From an uncultured Bacillaceae bacterium (lineage in GTDB: Bacteria > Bacillota > Bacilli > Bacillales > Alkalibacillaceae), in contig CALKAL010000066.1 of assembly GCA_937983065.1 (NCBI GenBank), positions 1-52,713 of the forward strand: a stretch of 52,713 nt of DNA, written 5' to 3'. Each line of letters opens with the position of its first letter. Position 1 is the stretch's first letter. The position numbers and the translations under genes were made by a program. Below are positions 1 through 8,432 of this stretch, piece by piece. The notes beneath the pieces were generated by a model. It saw nothing but the letters and a program-made list of their open reading frames with translations. It was not told the DNA's origin and searched no databases.

Positions 1-502
1 ATTTTTTAATCGGTTCAATCGCTAATATCGATAACACGATAAATACAGTCATGAAGATTCCTAAAGGTGTTTTGATAAAATCGATAAGATATCCTAACTT
101 CGGAATTTTAAACTGATACGTGCCAATAAGCTGTTCTGAAGTTACGACTTCCTCATCTTTTACATTGTTCGCATCCCCTTTTGTTTCAAAGGCAATCGCT
201 CCATCTTCTTTCTTTGTACTAATGACACGGTGAGTGACTAACGTCTGATCCGAAGATTGAAATGTAATGATATCCCCTTCTTTGATTGTTTTTGGCTCTG
301 TATTTTTAACAATCGCTAAATCTCCAGGCTTTATCGCTGGATCCATACTTCCAGTTAAAACATTTAAAATTGAAAAACCGAATATCGAATTCGCTTCATT
401 TGTTTCCTCATTAGATTGAAACAGTGAAACTCCTACGAAGATAAAAACTAATAAAAATAATATATAAAAAATATTTTTAACCCATTTAGTTAATTGCTTC
501 AT
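1..502 (-). CDS. sipW: SipW-type (ER-like) signal peptidase I, C-terminus cut by window edge
   Basis: Membrane signal peptidase of the ER/archaeal type (S26B), which cleaves secretory signal peptides outside the membrane. The visible 167 codons start at ATG 502, behind a GAGG Shine-Dalgarno. They show an N-terminal membrane helix (about residues 10-28), the nucleophile Ser52 in TGSMDP, and His91 in VTHRV. Histidine in place of the usual lysine general base defines the SipW class. A second hydrophobic segment begins near residue 145, and the frame is still open at base 1. In B. subtilis SipW processes TasA and TapA and lies between yqhG and comG. Here it follows spo0A on the same strand, separated by a terminator, and no TasA-like gene is visible. 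The family assignment is secure; the substrate is unknown. Confidence 0.88.
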   Translation of the reverse strand, partial: MKQLTKWVKNIFYILFLLVFIFVGVSLFQSNEETNEANSIFGFSILNVLTGSMDPAIKPGDLAIVKNTEPKTIKEGDIITFQSSDQTLVTHRVISTKKEDGAIAFETKGDANNVKDEEVVTSEQLIGTYQFKIPKLGYLIDFIKTPLGIFMTVFIVLSILAIEPIKK

Positions 503-680
503 ATTATTGCCTCGCTTTAAGCTAATTCATTATGCAAAAATTTCAAGCAGCTTTACATTTGGTCGGAAGGTTTATTATTTCGATTGATTACGACAAAAAT
601 AAAGTGACAATATGTTTATTACATTTTAATCATAATTAATCGAGTAATCATTCACAGTCATGCTGTATGGTTAAAAATTC

Positions 681-719
681 GGATTAAAAACCCAATAAAC
701 GTCAAGCGTCTATTGGGTA
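681..719 (-). terminator. Rho-independent terminator of spo0A
   Basis: An inverted repeat (ACCCAATA with TATTGGGT, extended by ACG/CGT, stem about 690-718) lies just downstream of the spo0A stop. Read on the minus strand it is followed by TTTTTAAT. It separates spo0A from the sipW-like gene. Confidence 0.75.
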
Positions 720-729
720 AGAAAATGCA

Positions 730-1515
730 TTATCCTACTTTATGTTCTAAACGTAATTTATCAGCAATCATGGCGATAAATTCTGAATTAGTCGGCTTAG
801 CCTTGGATACGCTTACAGTATAACCGAAAATCGCTGATAACGAATCGATATTTCCACGATTCCAAGCAACTTCTATCGCATGGCGAATGGCTCTTTCTAC
901 GCGTGAAGCTGTCGTATTATATTTTTTTGCAATATCTGGATATAAAACTTTCGTAATTGAGCCGAGTAATTCAATATCGTTGTAAACCATAGCGATTGCC
1001 TCGCGTAAGTACAAATACCCTTTAATATGTGCGGGTACACCAACTTCATGTATGATTGAAGTAATGTTAGCATCCAAATCAATCTTTTTCGTACGTTTCG
1101 AAAATTCTACAGAAGGTTTGTTTACAGGTGATTGACGCTCAATTCCTGCAACCTGAAGCACTTGCTCCTTCAGCAATTCTAATTCGAATGGTTTTAACAT
1201 GTAATATGTCGCACCTAATTCGACTGCTTTTTTCGTCACGGACTCTTGACCAAAGGCTGTTAGCATAATCACATGTGGAAAAACATCTAAATCTAAGTTG
1301 CGCATTTTTTCAAGCACCGCTAAACCGTCAATATGCGGCATAATAATATCTAAGATGAGCACATCCGGTTGAGTCTCTTCAAGCATCGTTAGACAATCGT
1401 TGCCATTATAAGCAACCCCAACGACTTCGATTGATTCCTCCTCGTTGAAATAATTTTCAATCATTGAAACTAATTCTCGATTGTCATCTGCAATTGCTAC
1501 TTTTACTTTTTCCAT
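730..1515 (-). CDS. spo0A: Stage 0 sporulation master response regulator Spo0A
   Basis: End point of the sporulation phosphorelay; phosphorylated Spo0A activates or represses early sporulation genes by binding 0A boxes. The N-terminal receiver domain (about 1-125) has the acidic pocket Asp10-Asp11, the phospho-acceptor Asp56 in LILDIIMP, the switch Thr in LTAF and the Lys in MLKPF. The C-terminal DNA-binding domain (about 145-261) carries the family-specific stretch HEVGVPAHIKGYLYLR and a recognition helix near SRVERAIRHAIEVAW. At 261 residues it is close to the B. subtilis protein (267). The start is ATG 1515, behind GGGAGGT. spoIVB lies upstream in the same order as in B. subtilis, separated by a terminator, so spo0A has its own promoter region. 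Confidence 0.98.
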   Translation of the reverse strand: MEKVKVAIADDNRELVSMIENYFNEEESIEVVGVAYNGNDCLTMLEETQPDVLILDIIMPHIDGLAVLEKMRNLDLDVFPHVIMLTAFGQESVTKKAVELGATYYMLKPFELELLKEQVLQVAGIERQSPVNKPSVEFSKRTKKIDLDANITSIIHEVGVPAHIKGYLYLREAIAMVYNDIELLGSITKVLYPDIAKKYNTTASRVERAIRHAIEVAWNRGNIDSLSAIFGYTVSVSKAKPTNSEFIAMIADKLRLEHKVG

Positions 1516-1650
1516 GTAAGTACCTCCCAGAAATTTCTTCTTAAATTTACATATATCTAATTTCCATGAAACATTTAAAAATCCTTCTTTTTTGTTAAAT
1601 ATTTTTGTTTTTTTAATGATTTTTTTTGTTTTCTCCTTATAACTTCTTTT

Positions 1651-1689
1651 TCCGACATTTATATTGATTTTTCATCATTTTTTGTCGAA
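1651..1689. promoter_or_regulatory. Putative pair of 0A boxes upstream of spo0A
   Basis: TGTCGAA, an exact match to the 0A box core, lies at 1683-1689 on the plus strand. TGTCGGA, one mismatch, lies at 1651-1657 on the minus strand. Both are between the spoIVB terminator and the spo0A start. B. subtilis spo0A is autoregulated through such boxes at its sporulation promoter. Two short motifs in AT-rich DNA are only suggestive. Confidence 0.45.
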
Positions 1690-1693
1690 TCCA

Positions 1694-1736
1694 TAAAAAA
1701 TGCCCAGTACTGAACATTTCGTACTGGGCATTTTAT
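1694..1736 (-). terminator. Terminator of spoIVB
   Basis: A long perfect stem (about 1695-1710 with 1721-1735, core TGCCCAGTAC/GTACTGGGCA) is followed on the minus strand by TTTTTTATGG. It starts three bases after the spoIVB stop. Confidence 0.85.
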
Positions 1737-1738
1737 CA

Positions 1739-2821
1739 TTAACTTGCTTCTTTCATGACATTTGATTGTATTTCAAGTCCTGCTTCTTTTAACATCCATT
1801 CAATGTGCACGCCGTAACCTGATGTTGGATCATTTAGAAAAACGTGAGTAACGGCACCGACCAATTTATTATCTTGAATGATCGGGCTACCACTCATTCC
1901 TTGAACGATGCCACCTGTTTGATCTAACAATTTTTCGTCGGTTATTTTAATAATTAATCCTTTAGTTTCCGGTGTCTCACTCGGTTCACTACTAACGATT
2001 TCAATGTCAAAAGCTTCAACCTTGTCGTCTTTTACAACTGTATAAATTTGTGCTTTACCTTCTTTCACATCTTTAGCGTGTGCAACAGGTATTGCTTTTT
2101 GGTTAGGACCGTTAAACATGTCCGAATTTCTTAACTTACCAAAAATCCCAAAATCGCTATTTCGTTGAATCGTTCCTAAGCTGTCATCTTCTAATGAGAA
2201 GCGTGCCTTTTTTTCCCCTGGAACACCATTTTCTCCTCGATTAATCGATGTGATATCGGAATTGACAATTTTCCCGTTATAAATATCGACTGGCTTTTTC
2301 GTCTGTTGATCCATTATAACATGACCTAAGGCACCGTAACGTTTCGTAATTGGTTCATAAAACGTCATTGTACCGATTCCTGCCGTTGCGTCGCGTATAA
2401 ATAATCCTAAACGGTATATATCATCATCTTTATCATAAATCGGATCGACGGTTATTGGAAAGATATGCTCTTGCCTTTTGATGAGTAATTTTACAGGCTC
2501 GTGACTGTCTTTTTTGCTGCTCATAATATCAACAAAATTGTCCATATTTGCGACCTTTTTACCGTCAATTTGTAAGATGATATCCCCAACTTTTATACCC
2601 GCTCTTTCTGCAGATGAAATTTTTTCGTCATTAAATTCCGTCTGACTAAAGCCTACAACAACGACACCACTTGTGTGCAATTTAACTCCGACTGATTGCC
2701 CACCAGGAATGACTTGGATTGTATTACTATTTTCTTCGGCGGCAACAACATTAAACTGAATGAATGGAATTAAAAATGAAACAAGGAGAATAAGATGAAT
2801 TTTAAGGCGAGATTTTTGCAT
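1739..2821 (-). CDS. spoIVB: SpoIVB serine peptidase (S55 family)
   Basis: Forespore-made secreted protease that activates pro-SigmaK processing by cleaving SpoIVFA. The start is ATG 2821, seven bases after AAGGAG, giving 360 residues; the open frame runs 19 codons further upstream without a ribosome site. An N-terminal signal or anchor segment (about 6-28) is followed by a PDZ domain (about 60-130, containing AGIKVGDIILQIDGKKV) and the S55 peptidase domain. That domain has the catalytic His in GALGHVIMD and the nucleophile Ser in GMSGSPII. The protein is shorter than the B. subtilis one (426) but the domain content is complete. It lies directly upstream of spo0A, as in B. subtilis. Confidence 0.96.
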   Translation of the reverse strand: MQKSRLKIHLILLVSFLIPFIQFNVVAAEENSNTIQVIPGGQSVGVKLHTSGVVVVGFSQTEFNDEKISSAERAGIKVGDIILQIDGKKVANMDNFVDIMSSKKDSHEPVKLLIKRQEHIFPITVDPIYDKDDDIYRLGLFIRDATAGIGTMTFYEPITKRYGALGHVIMDQQTKKPVDIYNGKIVNSDITSINRGENGVPGEKKARFSLEDDSLGTIQRNSDFGIFGKLRNSDMFNGPNQKAIPVAHAKDVKEGKAQIYTVVKDDKVEAFDIEIVSSEPSETPETKGLIIKITDEKLLDQTGGIVQGMSGSPIIQDNKLVGAVTHVFLNDPTSGYGVHIEWMLKEAGLEIQSNVMKEAS

Positions 2822-2995
2822 ATACACACTCCTTATTTCTCTCTTTGGTGAATGAAGCTGTATCGTTAATTTGAGCATTTAAGGGCTTTTTTAAACGATT
2901 AAAACTCATGTAATTCAGTTTATCTTTTCCTTGAGTTCGATATTTTTGGTCCGTATAACTTTTTAAAAAAATGCTTAAAGAAGAGGTTTAAGAAA

Positions 2996-3032
2996 AGAAA
3001 ATGGTCACAAACATATTCGTGTGACCATTTTT
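2996..3032 (-). terminator. Terminator of recN
   Basis: Stem AAAATGGTCACA (2998-3009) pairs with TGTGACCATTTT (3020-3031). On the minus strand it overlaps the recN stop codon and ends in a T-rich run, separating recN from spoIVB. Confidence 0.8.
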
Positions 3033-4743
3033 ATTTTGTAGCTTTTGCTTGGTCAATAAGCTCTAATGCATGTTGTTTTGTCGTTTCGGTTAATTCAGTT
3101 CCAGAAATCATTCGACCGATTTCTTCAACTGTTTCGTCCTTCGATAATTTAGTAACTGTTGTTGTCGTTCTTCCATCTAATTCGAGCTTTTCAATTCTTA
3201 AATGTTGATCGGCCATAGCAGCCACTTGCGGTAAATGTGTAATACAGAGCACTTGAGACTGGTTCGATATATCACTAATTTTCTGGGCCATTGCTTGAGC
3301 GACTCGACCACTAACTCCCGTATCCACTTCATCAAATATGACACTCGTCATTTGCTGTTGATCTGAGAAAATCCGTTTCAATGCAAGCATTATTCGTGAA
3401 ATTTCACCGCCAGATGCAACTTTATGGAGTGGTTTTAACGGTTCACCTGGATTTGTACTAATTAGAAATTGTACGTGATCAAAACCTTCTTTATTTAGTT
3501 TCACTTGCTTATCTTTCCATTGTACATTTCCTTCAGTTATCGAAAATTCAACATCAAAAATTGCTTTTTCTAAATAAAGATCATTTAGCTCGTTTTTTAT
3601 AGTACGAATTAATTTGTCAGCAATGGTTTTTCTTATTTTGTGTAAGTTTTCTGCTTCAACTATGGCATCTTTTTGCAAATGTTCAATTTGCTTTTGCATC
3701 GATTCCAAATGGGATTCTTTATTTTCGAGTTGTTCCAATTCTTCTTCCATTTCAATCATGTACGTAATTAACTCATCGACTTCCTTACCATATTTTCTCT
3801 TAAGTCGATTAATTTCATGCAAGCGACTTTCTACTTCATCTAATCGTTTCGGGTCAAATTCTAATGCATCTAACTGGTTACGTAATTGAAATGTTAATTC
3901 TTCAATTGAATAGTAATAAGAATTTAGCTCTTCAAAAATTTTACGATATGATTCATCAACATCTTCAATATTTTCTAAAGATGAGGTCGCATGACTTAAA
4001 AAATCTAATCCTTTATTTTCACCGTAAAGTGAATAATAAGCCATTTGCAAATTTTCATGAAGACGTTCATAATTAGACAATTGCTGTTGTTCTTTTTCTA
4101 ATTCCTCATCTTCCCCAAGCTCTAAATTGGCGTTTTTTAATTCGTTTAGTTGAAATGATAATAAATCATAGCGTTCGTTATATTGCTTTTCGCTTTCAGT
4201 TAACTGCTTATATTTTTTTAAAACAGACGTTAATTCATCGTAAATCGTTAAATATGATTGTTTAGCATCTTCAATTTCCGCCAAGTTGAACTGATCTAAC
4301 AATTTTATATGTTGTTCTGGGTGCATAAGGACTTGTGTTTCGTGCTGACTATGTATATCGATAAAAAGCTGTCCGACCTCTTTTAGCATCGCTAGTGTAA
4401 CGAGCTTACCGTTTATGCGACAAATGCTTTTTCCTTTTGCAGTAATGAGACGCTGTAATAAAATACTGCCCTCATCATCTAAGGCGATATCAAAATTATT
4501 TAGTACGTCATATACAGCATGGTTTTCGTCATCAATGAAAAATAGCCCTTCAATAGAAGCTTGGTCAGTTTCATGTCGAACAAATTCGACAGATCCTCTT
4601 GCACCAGCTAGCAATTGAATGGCATCGATAATAATGGATTTACCTGCACCAGTTTCCCCTGTTAAAACGGTTAAACCGTCTTCAAAAGTTAAAGAAATTT
4701 CATCAATTATTGCAAAGTTTTTAATCGTTAATTGCGCTAACAT
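3031..4743 (-). CDS. recN: DNA repair protein RecN
   Basis: SMC-like ATPase that acts early at DNA double-strand breaks. It has the Walker A motif GETGAGKS (residues 29-36) and a long central coiled coil rich in Glu, Lys and Gln (about 155-370). The ABC signature KVASGGEISRIMLALK comes next, followed by Walker B VIFDEVDTGVSG and the switch ITHLPQVAAMADQH. The length of 570 is typical. The start is ATG 4743, with GAGGTGG seven bases upstream. argR lies 16 bases upstream and probably shares the transcript, the same order as in B. subtilis (ahrC-recN). Confidence 0.97.
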   Translation of the reverse strand: MLAQLTIKNFAIIDEISLTFEDGLTVLTGETGAGKSIIIDAIQLLAGARGSVEFVRHETDQASIEGLFFIDDENHAVYDVLNNFDIALDDEGSILLQRLITAKGKSICRINGKLVTLAMLKEVGQLFIDIHSQHETQVLMHPEQHIKLLDQFNLAEIEDAKQSYLTIYDELTSVLKKYKQLTESEKQYNERYDLLSFQLNELKNANLELGEDEELEKEQQQLSNYERLHENLQMAYYSLYGENKGLDFLSHATSSLENIEDVDESYRKIFEELNSYYYSIEELTFQLRNQLDALEFDPKRLDEVESRLHEINRLKRKYGKEVDELITYMIEMEEELEQLENKESHLESMQKQIEHLQKDAIVEAENLHKIRKTIADKLIRTIKNELNDLYLEKAIFDVEFSITEGNVQWKDKQVKLNKEGFDHVQFLISTNPGEPLKPLHKVASGGEISRIMLALKRIFSDQQQMTSVIFDEVDTGVSGRVAQAMAQKISDISNQSQVLCITHLPQVAAMADQHLRIEKLELDGRTTTTVTKLSKDETVEEIGRMISGTELTETTKQHALELIDQAKATK

Positions 4744-4759
4744 GAAAAGCCACCTCGAT

Positions 4760-5212
4760 TTAGTCTAACATTTCCATAAATGTTTCGTAAACGGATTGAC
4801 CATATTGTTCAGATCGGCAAATAATTAAACACGTATCATCGCCACAAATCGTTCCCATAACGCCTTCCCATTCCATTTGGTCAAGTAAAACTCCAACAGA
4901 ATGAGCATTTCCTGGTAATGTTTTTAATACGATAAAATGATCCGCATAGTCCGCCGATACAAAATTATCTAAAAGATTGCGTCTCAATTTGTTTGTCGGG
5001 TCAATGCGATTGTTTTGGGGCAGGCTATACTTATACCTACCATCCTTTGTAGGTATTTTAACTAATTGTAATTCCTTAATGTCTCTAGAAATTGTCGCTT
5101 GGGTCACTTGATAGCCTAATTCATGAAACATTTTAACTAATTCATCCTGGGTTTCAACATTGTGGTTAGTAATTATTTCTTTAATTTTCATAAGTCGCTG
5201 AACTTTCTTCAT
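4760..5212 (-). CDS. argR: Arginine repressor ArgR/AhrC
   Basis: Hexameric, arginine-dependent regulator that represses arginine biosynthesis and activates catabolism. The N-terminal winged helix (about 1-70) has the recognition segment VTQATISRDIKELQLVK. The C-terminal oligomerisation and arginine-binding domain (about 80-150) contains LPGNAHSVGVLLDQ and GTICGDDTCLIICR, where the GDD acids contact arginine. It has 150 residues (B. subtilis AhrC 149). The start is ATG 5212 with GGTGAT upstream. Placement between tlyA and recN is conserved in Bacilli. Confidence 0.97.
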   Translation of the reverse strand: MKKVQRLMKIKEIITNHNVETQDELVKMFHELGYQVTQATISRDIKELQLVKIPTKDGRYKYSLPQNNRIDPTNKLRRNLLDNFVSADYADHFIVLKTLPGNAHSVGVLLDQMEWEGVMGTICGDDTCLIICRSEQYGQSVYETFMEMLD

Positions 5213-5268
5213 TTATTTCATCACCAAACTTTAATTTTATTTGGAATGTTTATCTTAGAGTTGGTTAG

Positions 5269-6087
5269 TTATTTTAAAAGCTTGTTATGAGCTTCATGAA
5301 CGACTTGAATAATCTTATTTTCATTAACTAAATTTACATCGTTTGAACTTTCATCCCATTTTAAATGGATTAAAAATTCGATGTTCCCTTCTCCGCCCGT
5401 AATTGGAGAGTAATCGATATTTATAATACGATAGCCTTGATCTAAGGAAAATTGCGTTATTTTCTTTAAAACGTCGATATGAACAGTTTCATCTTTAACT
5501 ATTCCTTTTTTACCAACTTGTTCTCTACCTGCTTCGAACTGCGGCTTAATCAAAGCGACAATGTCTGATTTAGGCTGGAGTAATGTTTTTAAAACTGGAA
5601 AGATTAAAGTTAACGAAATAAACGAGACATCAGTTACAGCAAAATTAGGTAGCCCATGTTGTAAATCATCACGGGTTACATATCTAAAATTTGTACGCTC
5701 CATAACGTGGACACGTGGGTCACTTCTTAATTTCCAATCAAGTTGATTATAGCCTACATCTATTGCATAAACTTCCTTTGCACCAAATTGTAAGGCACAA
5801 TCTGTAAAGCCTCCTGTAGATGAGCCGATATCAATGACTAATTTATCTTGAATCGTTAAGTCAAAGGTTTTTAACGCTTTTTCTAACTTCAGCCCACCAC
5901 GACTTACGTATGGGATAGCCTTTCCCTTAACTGTAATATTTAATGACGGATCAATTTTTAAACCTGGCTTATCGAGGCGTTCCGTTCCATTAAAAACTAA
6001 TCCCGCCATGATTGAACGTTTTGCTTTTTCTCGAGAGTCGAAAAAACCTTGATCAACTAAAAACGAATCTAAACGAACTTTTTTCAT
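5269..6087 (-). CDS. tlyA: TlyA family rRNA methyltransferase / hemolysin-like protein (YqxC)
   Basis: Predicted S-adenosylmethionine-dependent 2'-O-ribose methyltransferase of rRNA. The N-terminal S4 RNA-binding domain (about 3-65) starts VRLDSFLVDQGFFDSREKA. An FtsJ-type Rossmann domain follows, with SAM motif DIGSSTGGFTD (86-96) and later catalytic-type residues KPQFEAGREQVGKKGIV. It has 272 residues (B. subtilis YqxC about 281). The ATG is two bases after the dxs stop and has only a weak AAGAG Shine-Dalgarno, so translational coupling to dxs is likely. TlyA proteins were first described as hemolysins; the methyltransferase role is the better supported one. Confidence 0.93.
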   Translation of the reverse strand: MKKVRLDSFLVDQGFFDSREKAKRSIMAGLVFNGTERLDKPGLKIDPSLNITVKGKAIPYVSRGGLKLEKALKTFDLTIQDKLVIDIGSSTGGFTDCALQFGAKEVYAIDVGYNQLDWKLRSDPRVHVMERTNFRYVTRDDLQHGLPNFAVTDVSFISLTLIFPVLKTLLQPKSDIVALIKPQFEAGREQVGKKGIVKDETVHIDVLKKITQFSLDQGYRIINIDYSPITGGEGNIEFLIHLKWDESSNDVNLVNENKIIQVVHEAHNKLLK

Positions 6088-6089
6088 AC

Positions 6090-7979
6090 TTAAGCTCTTT
6101 TCATTTTTTTTGGTACAATTTCTGTAATTTGTTTAACAATTTGATCCTCTGTTAAACCGATCTCCTTTAACAATTCACCGACACTTCCATGTTCGATAAA
6201 TCGATCAGGAATCCCCATACGATGTACATACGGAACCGACAACTTTTCTTCTTCAAAAAACTCCAAAACAGAGCTTCCAAAACCACCTTGAAGCGCATGT
6301 TCTTCAACAGTCACAACTGGAATGTTTTCTCTTGCAATCTGCTTTAACATTTGATGGTCTAACGGCTTAATAAAGCGTGCGTTCACAACGCGAACAGATA
6401 TACCTTCTAAAGCAAGCCTTTCAGCTGCATTTAAACTATCATCAATCATCGTGCCAAATGTTAAAATAACGATATCTTTACCTTCTCTTAAAACCTCCCA
6501 TTTACCGAGTGGGATTTTTTTAAACGGGTCATCATTTGGCGCTTCTTTAACATTTCCTCTTGGATAACGAACTGCCGCTGGGCCATCTGTTTCTAAAGCT
6601 GTATAAACCATGTGCTGACATTCATTAGCATCCTTTGGCATCATGATTGTCATGTTGGGTAAATGTCTTAAAAAGGAAATATCAAATACCCCTTGATGCG
6701 TCTCACCATCAGCACCGACTAATCCCGCACGATCAATACCGAAAACTACATTTAAATTTTGACGTGTAATATCGTGAACAACTTGATCATAGCCCCGTTG
6801 TAAAAATGTTGAATAAATTGATAAAAACGGTTTATAGCCTTGTGTTGCAATACCCCCAGCTAAAGTCGTTGCATGCTGTTCAGCAATTCCAACATCAAAT
6901 AGACGATCAGGAAACTTCTGTTTAAAATCCTCTAATTTCGAACCGACCGTCATCGCAGGAGTGATTGCAACAATTTTTTCATCTTTTTCAGCTAGTTTCA
7001 TTAATGTGTCACTTACGACTTTACTCCATGCTGGTCCACCAGCTGATCCTTTTACTGTTTCTCCGGATTCAATTTTATATGGACCAACGCCATGCCAAGT
7101 ACCAACTGTATCTTTTTCAGCTGGTTGATAGCCTTTACCTTTTTTCGTAATTACGTGTAAAAGGATCGGTCCTTCCGTTTTTTTAGCATAACTAATTGAT
7201 TTAAATAGATCATCAAAATCATGTCCATCAACTGGACCGTAATACGTAAATCCAAGTTCTTCAAAAAACATTCCTGGAACGACTAAATATTTTAAGCTAT
7301 CTTTAACTCTTTCCGCTGTTGATGCTAATTTTCCACCAACTGCAGGAATCTTTTTAACGAGTAGCTCAATTTCATCTTTTAGCCAGTTATATTTATGACC
7401 ACTTCTTAAACGACCTAAAATATTGTGCATCGCACCAACATTCGGTGCAATTGACATTTCGTTATCGTTTAAAATAACGATCATATCTTTCTTTTCACTG
7501 CCAATATGATTAAGCGCTTCCATCGCCATGCCGCCAGTTAAGGCACCATCACCAATAATCGGAACAATATTATGATTCTCACCGCTTAGATCTCGCGCAA
7601 TCGCCATTCCCATAGCCGCAGATAGTGATGTTGAGCTGTGGCCTGTTTCCCATAAATCGTGTTCACTTTCGCTCCGTTTAGGAAATCCACTTAAACCTTT
7701 ATATTGACGTAGCGTTGGAAAATCACTCGCACGTCCTGTTAAAATTTTATGCACGTACGCTTGATGCCCGACATCCCAAATAAATTTATCTTTCGGGCTA
7801 TCAAAATGGTAATGTAGAGCAAGGGTTAATTCAACAATGCCTAAATTAGGACCTAAATGCCCGCCTGTAATCGATAATTGTTCTATTAAAAACTTTCGGA
7901 TTTCTTCACTTAATTGAATCAATTGTTCTTTATTTAATTTTTTTATAATTGATGGATGTTTAATTTTACTCAGATCCAA
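6090..7979 (-). CDS. dxs: 1-deoxy-D-xylulose-5-phosphate synthase
   Basis: First step of the MEP isoprenoid pathway: thiamine diphosphate-dependent condensation of pyruvate and glyceraldehyde-3-phosphate. Visible motifs are GGHLGPNLG (39-47), DVGHQAYVHK (69-78), the cofactor-binding GDGALTGG (143-150) with NDN downstream, and the transketolase-type DRAGLVGADGETHQG and GIAEQHA. The length of 629 matches the family. The start is a TTG at 7979: an in-frame stop lies three codons upstream, AAAAGGTG lies 11 bases upstream, and MDLSKIKHPS fits known Dxs N-termini. tlyA follows immediately. ispA lies upstream but is separated by about 450 bp. Confidence 0.97.
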   Translation of the reverse strand: MDLSKIKHPSIIKKLNKEQLIQLSEEIRKFLIEQLSITGGHLGPNLGIVELTLALHYHFDSPKDKFIWDVGHQAYVHKILTGRASDFPTLRQYKGLSGFPKRSESEHDLWETGHSSTSLSAAMGMAIARDLSGENHNIVPIIGDGALTGGMAMEALNHIGSEKKDMIVILNDNEMSIAPNVGAMHNILGRLRSGHKYNWLKDEIELLVKKIPAVGGKLASTAERVKDSLKYLVVPGMFFEELGFTYYGPVDGHDFDDLFKSISYAKKTEGPILLHVITKKGKGYQPAEKDTVGTWHGVGPYKIESGETVKGSAGGPAWSKVVSDTLMKLAEKDEKIVAITPAMTVGSKLEDFKQKFPDRLFDVGIAEQHATTLAGGIATQGYKPFLSIYSTFLQRGYDQVVHDITRQNLNVVFGIDRAGLVGADGETHQGVFDISFLRHLPNMTIMMPKDANECQHMVYTALETDGPAAVRYPRGNVKEAPNDDPFKKIPLGKWEVLREGKDIVILTFGTMIDDSLNAAERLALEGISVRVVNARFIKPLDHQMLKQIARENIPVVTVEEHALQGGFGSSVLEFFEEEKLSVPYVHRMGIPDRFIEHGSVGELLKEIGLTEDQIVKQITEIVPKKMKRA

Positions 7980-8093
7980 ATCGGATCACACACCTTTTAA
8001 TGACATATTTTTCATTTAAAAAATAACTTGCTTTAAATAACCTTCAACAAAGTCTTATATTTTACCTGCATTTATTAATGAAATGATCTTAAA

Positions 8094-8301
8094 TTAATTT
8101 TCTAAAACGACAGCTATATCCTTTATCATAATAAGTATTACGATTAAAAGTCCAACAATCTATCTTGTCTTATTTTAAGTTGTATTTACAGTAATTGAAA
8201 AATTGCCGCTAACACAAAGGTGATAACGGCCATACTAAAAATAAATCATATCGTTCTTTTAATAAATCCTTGATCATGTTTCCACTTGAATTAATGTTCA
8301 T
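8094..8301 (-). pseudogene. Possible decayed small membrane-protein gene in the ispA-dxs gap
   Basis: The 453-bp gap 7980-8432 has no intact gene. On the minus strand a stretch begins MNINSSGNMIKDLLKERYD (ATG 8301) and soon stops. A shift of frame gives MAVITFVLAAIFQLL then a stop, and a further frame gives IVGLLIVILIMIKDIAVVLEN ending at 8094. The two hydrophobic segments in consecutive frames look like a short two-helix membrane protein broken by frameshifts and stops. I recognise no family. It may also be chance AT-rich DNA. The rest of the gap shows nothing I can name. Confidence 0.3.
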
Positions 8302-8432
8302 CGTTCAATGAGAAAAAAATTACTTAATATTTAATGAAAATGTTACTTCATAAATAAAGTAACTAACTTGATTGACATGCTTTTTTTATCCCTTATATTT
8401 TATCACATGAATTTGCTTCAAACAATGACGAA

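Noticed and set aside
3614..4618. Plus-strand open frames inside recN and similar frames opposite other genes
   Set aside because: They lie opposite well-supported genes, have no ribosome sites and no recognisable protein features.
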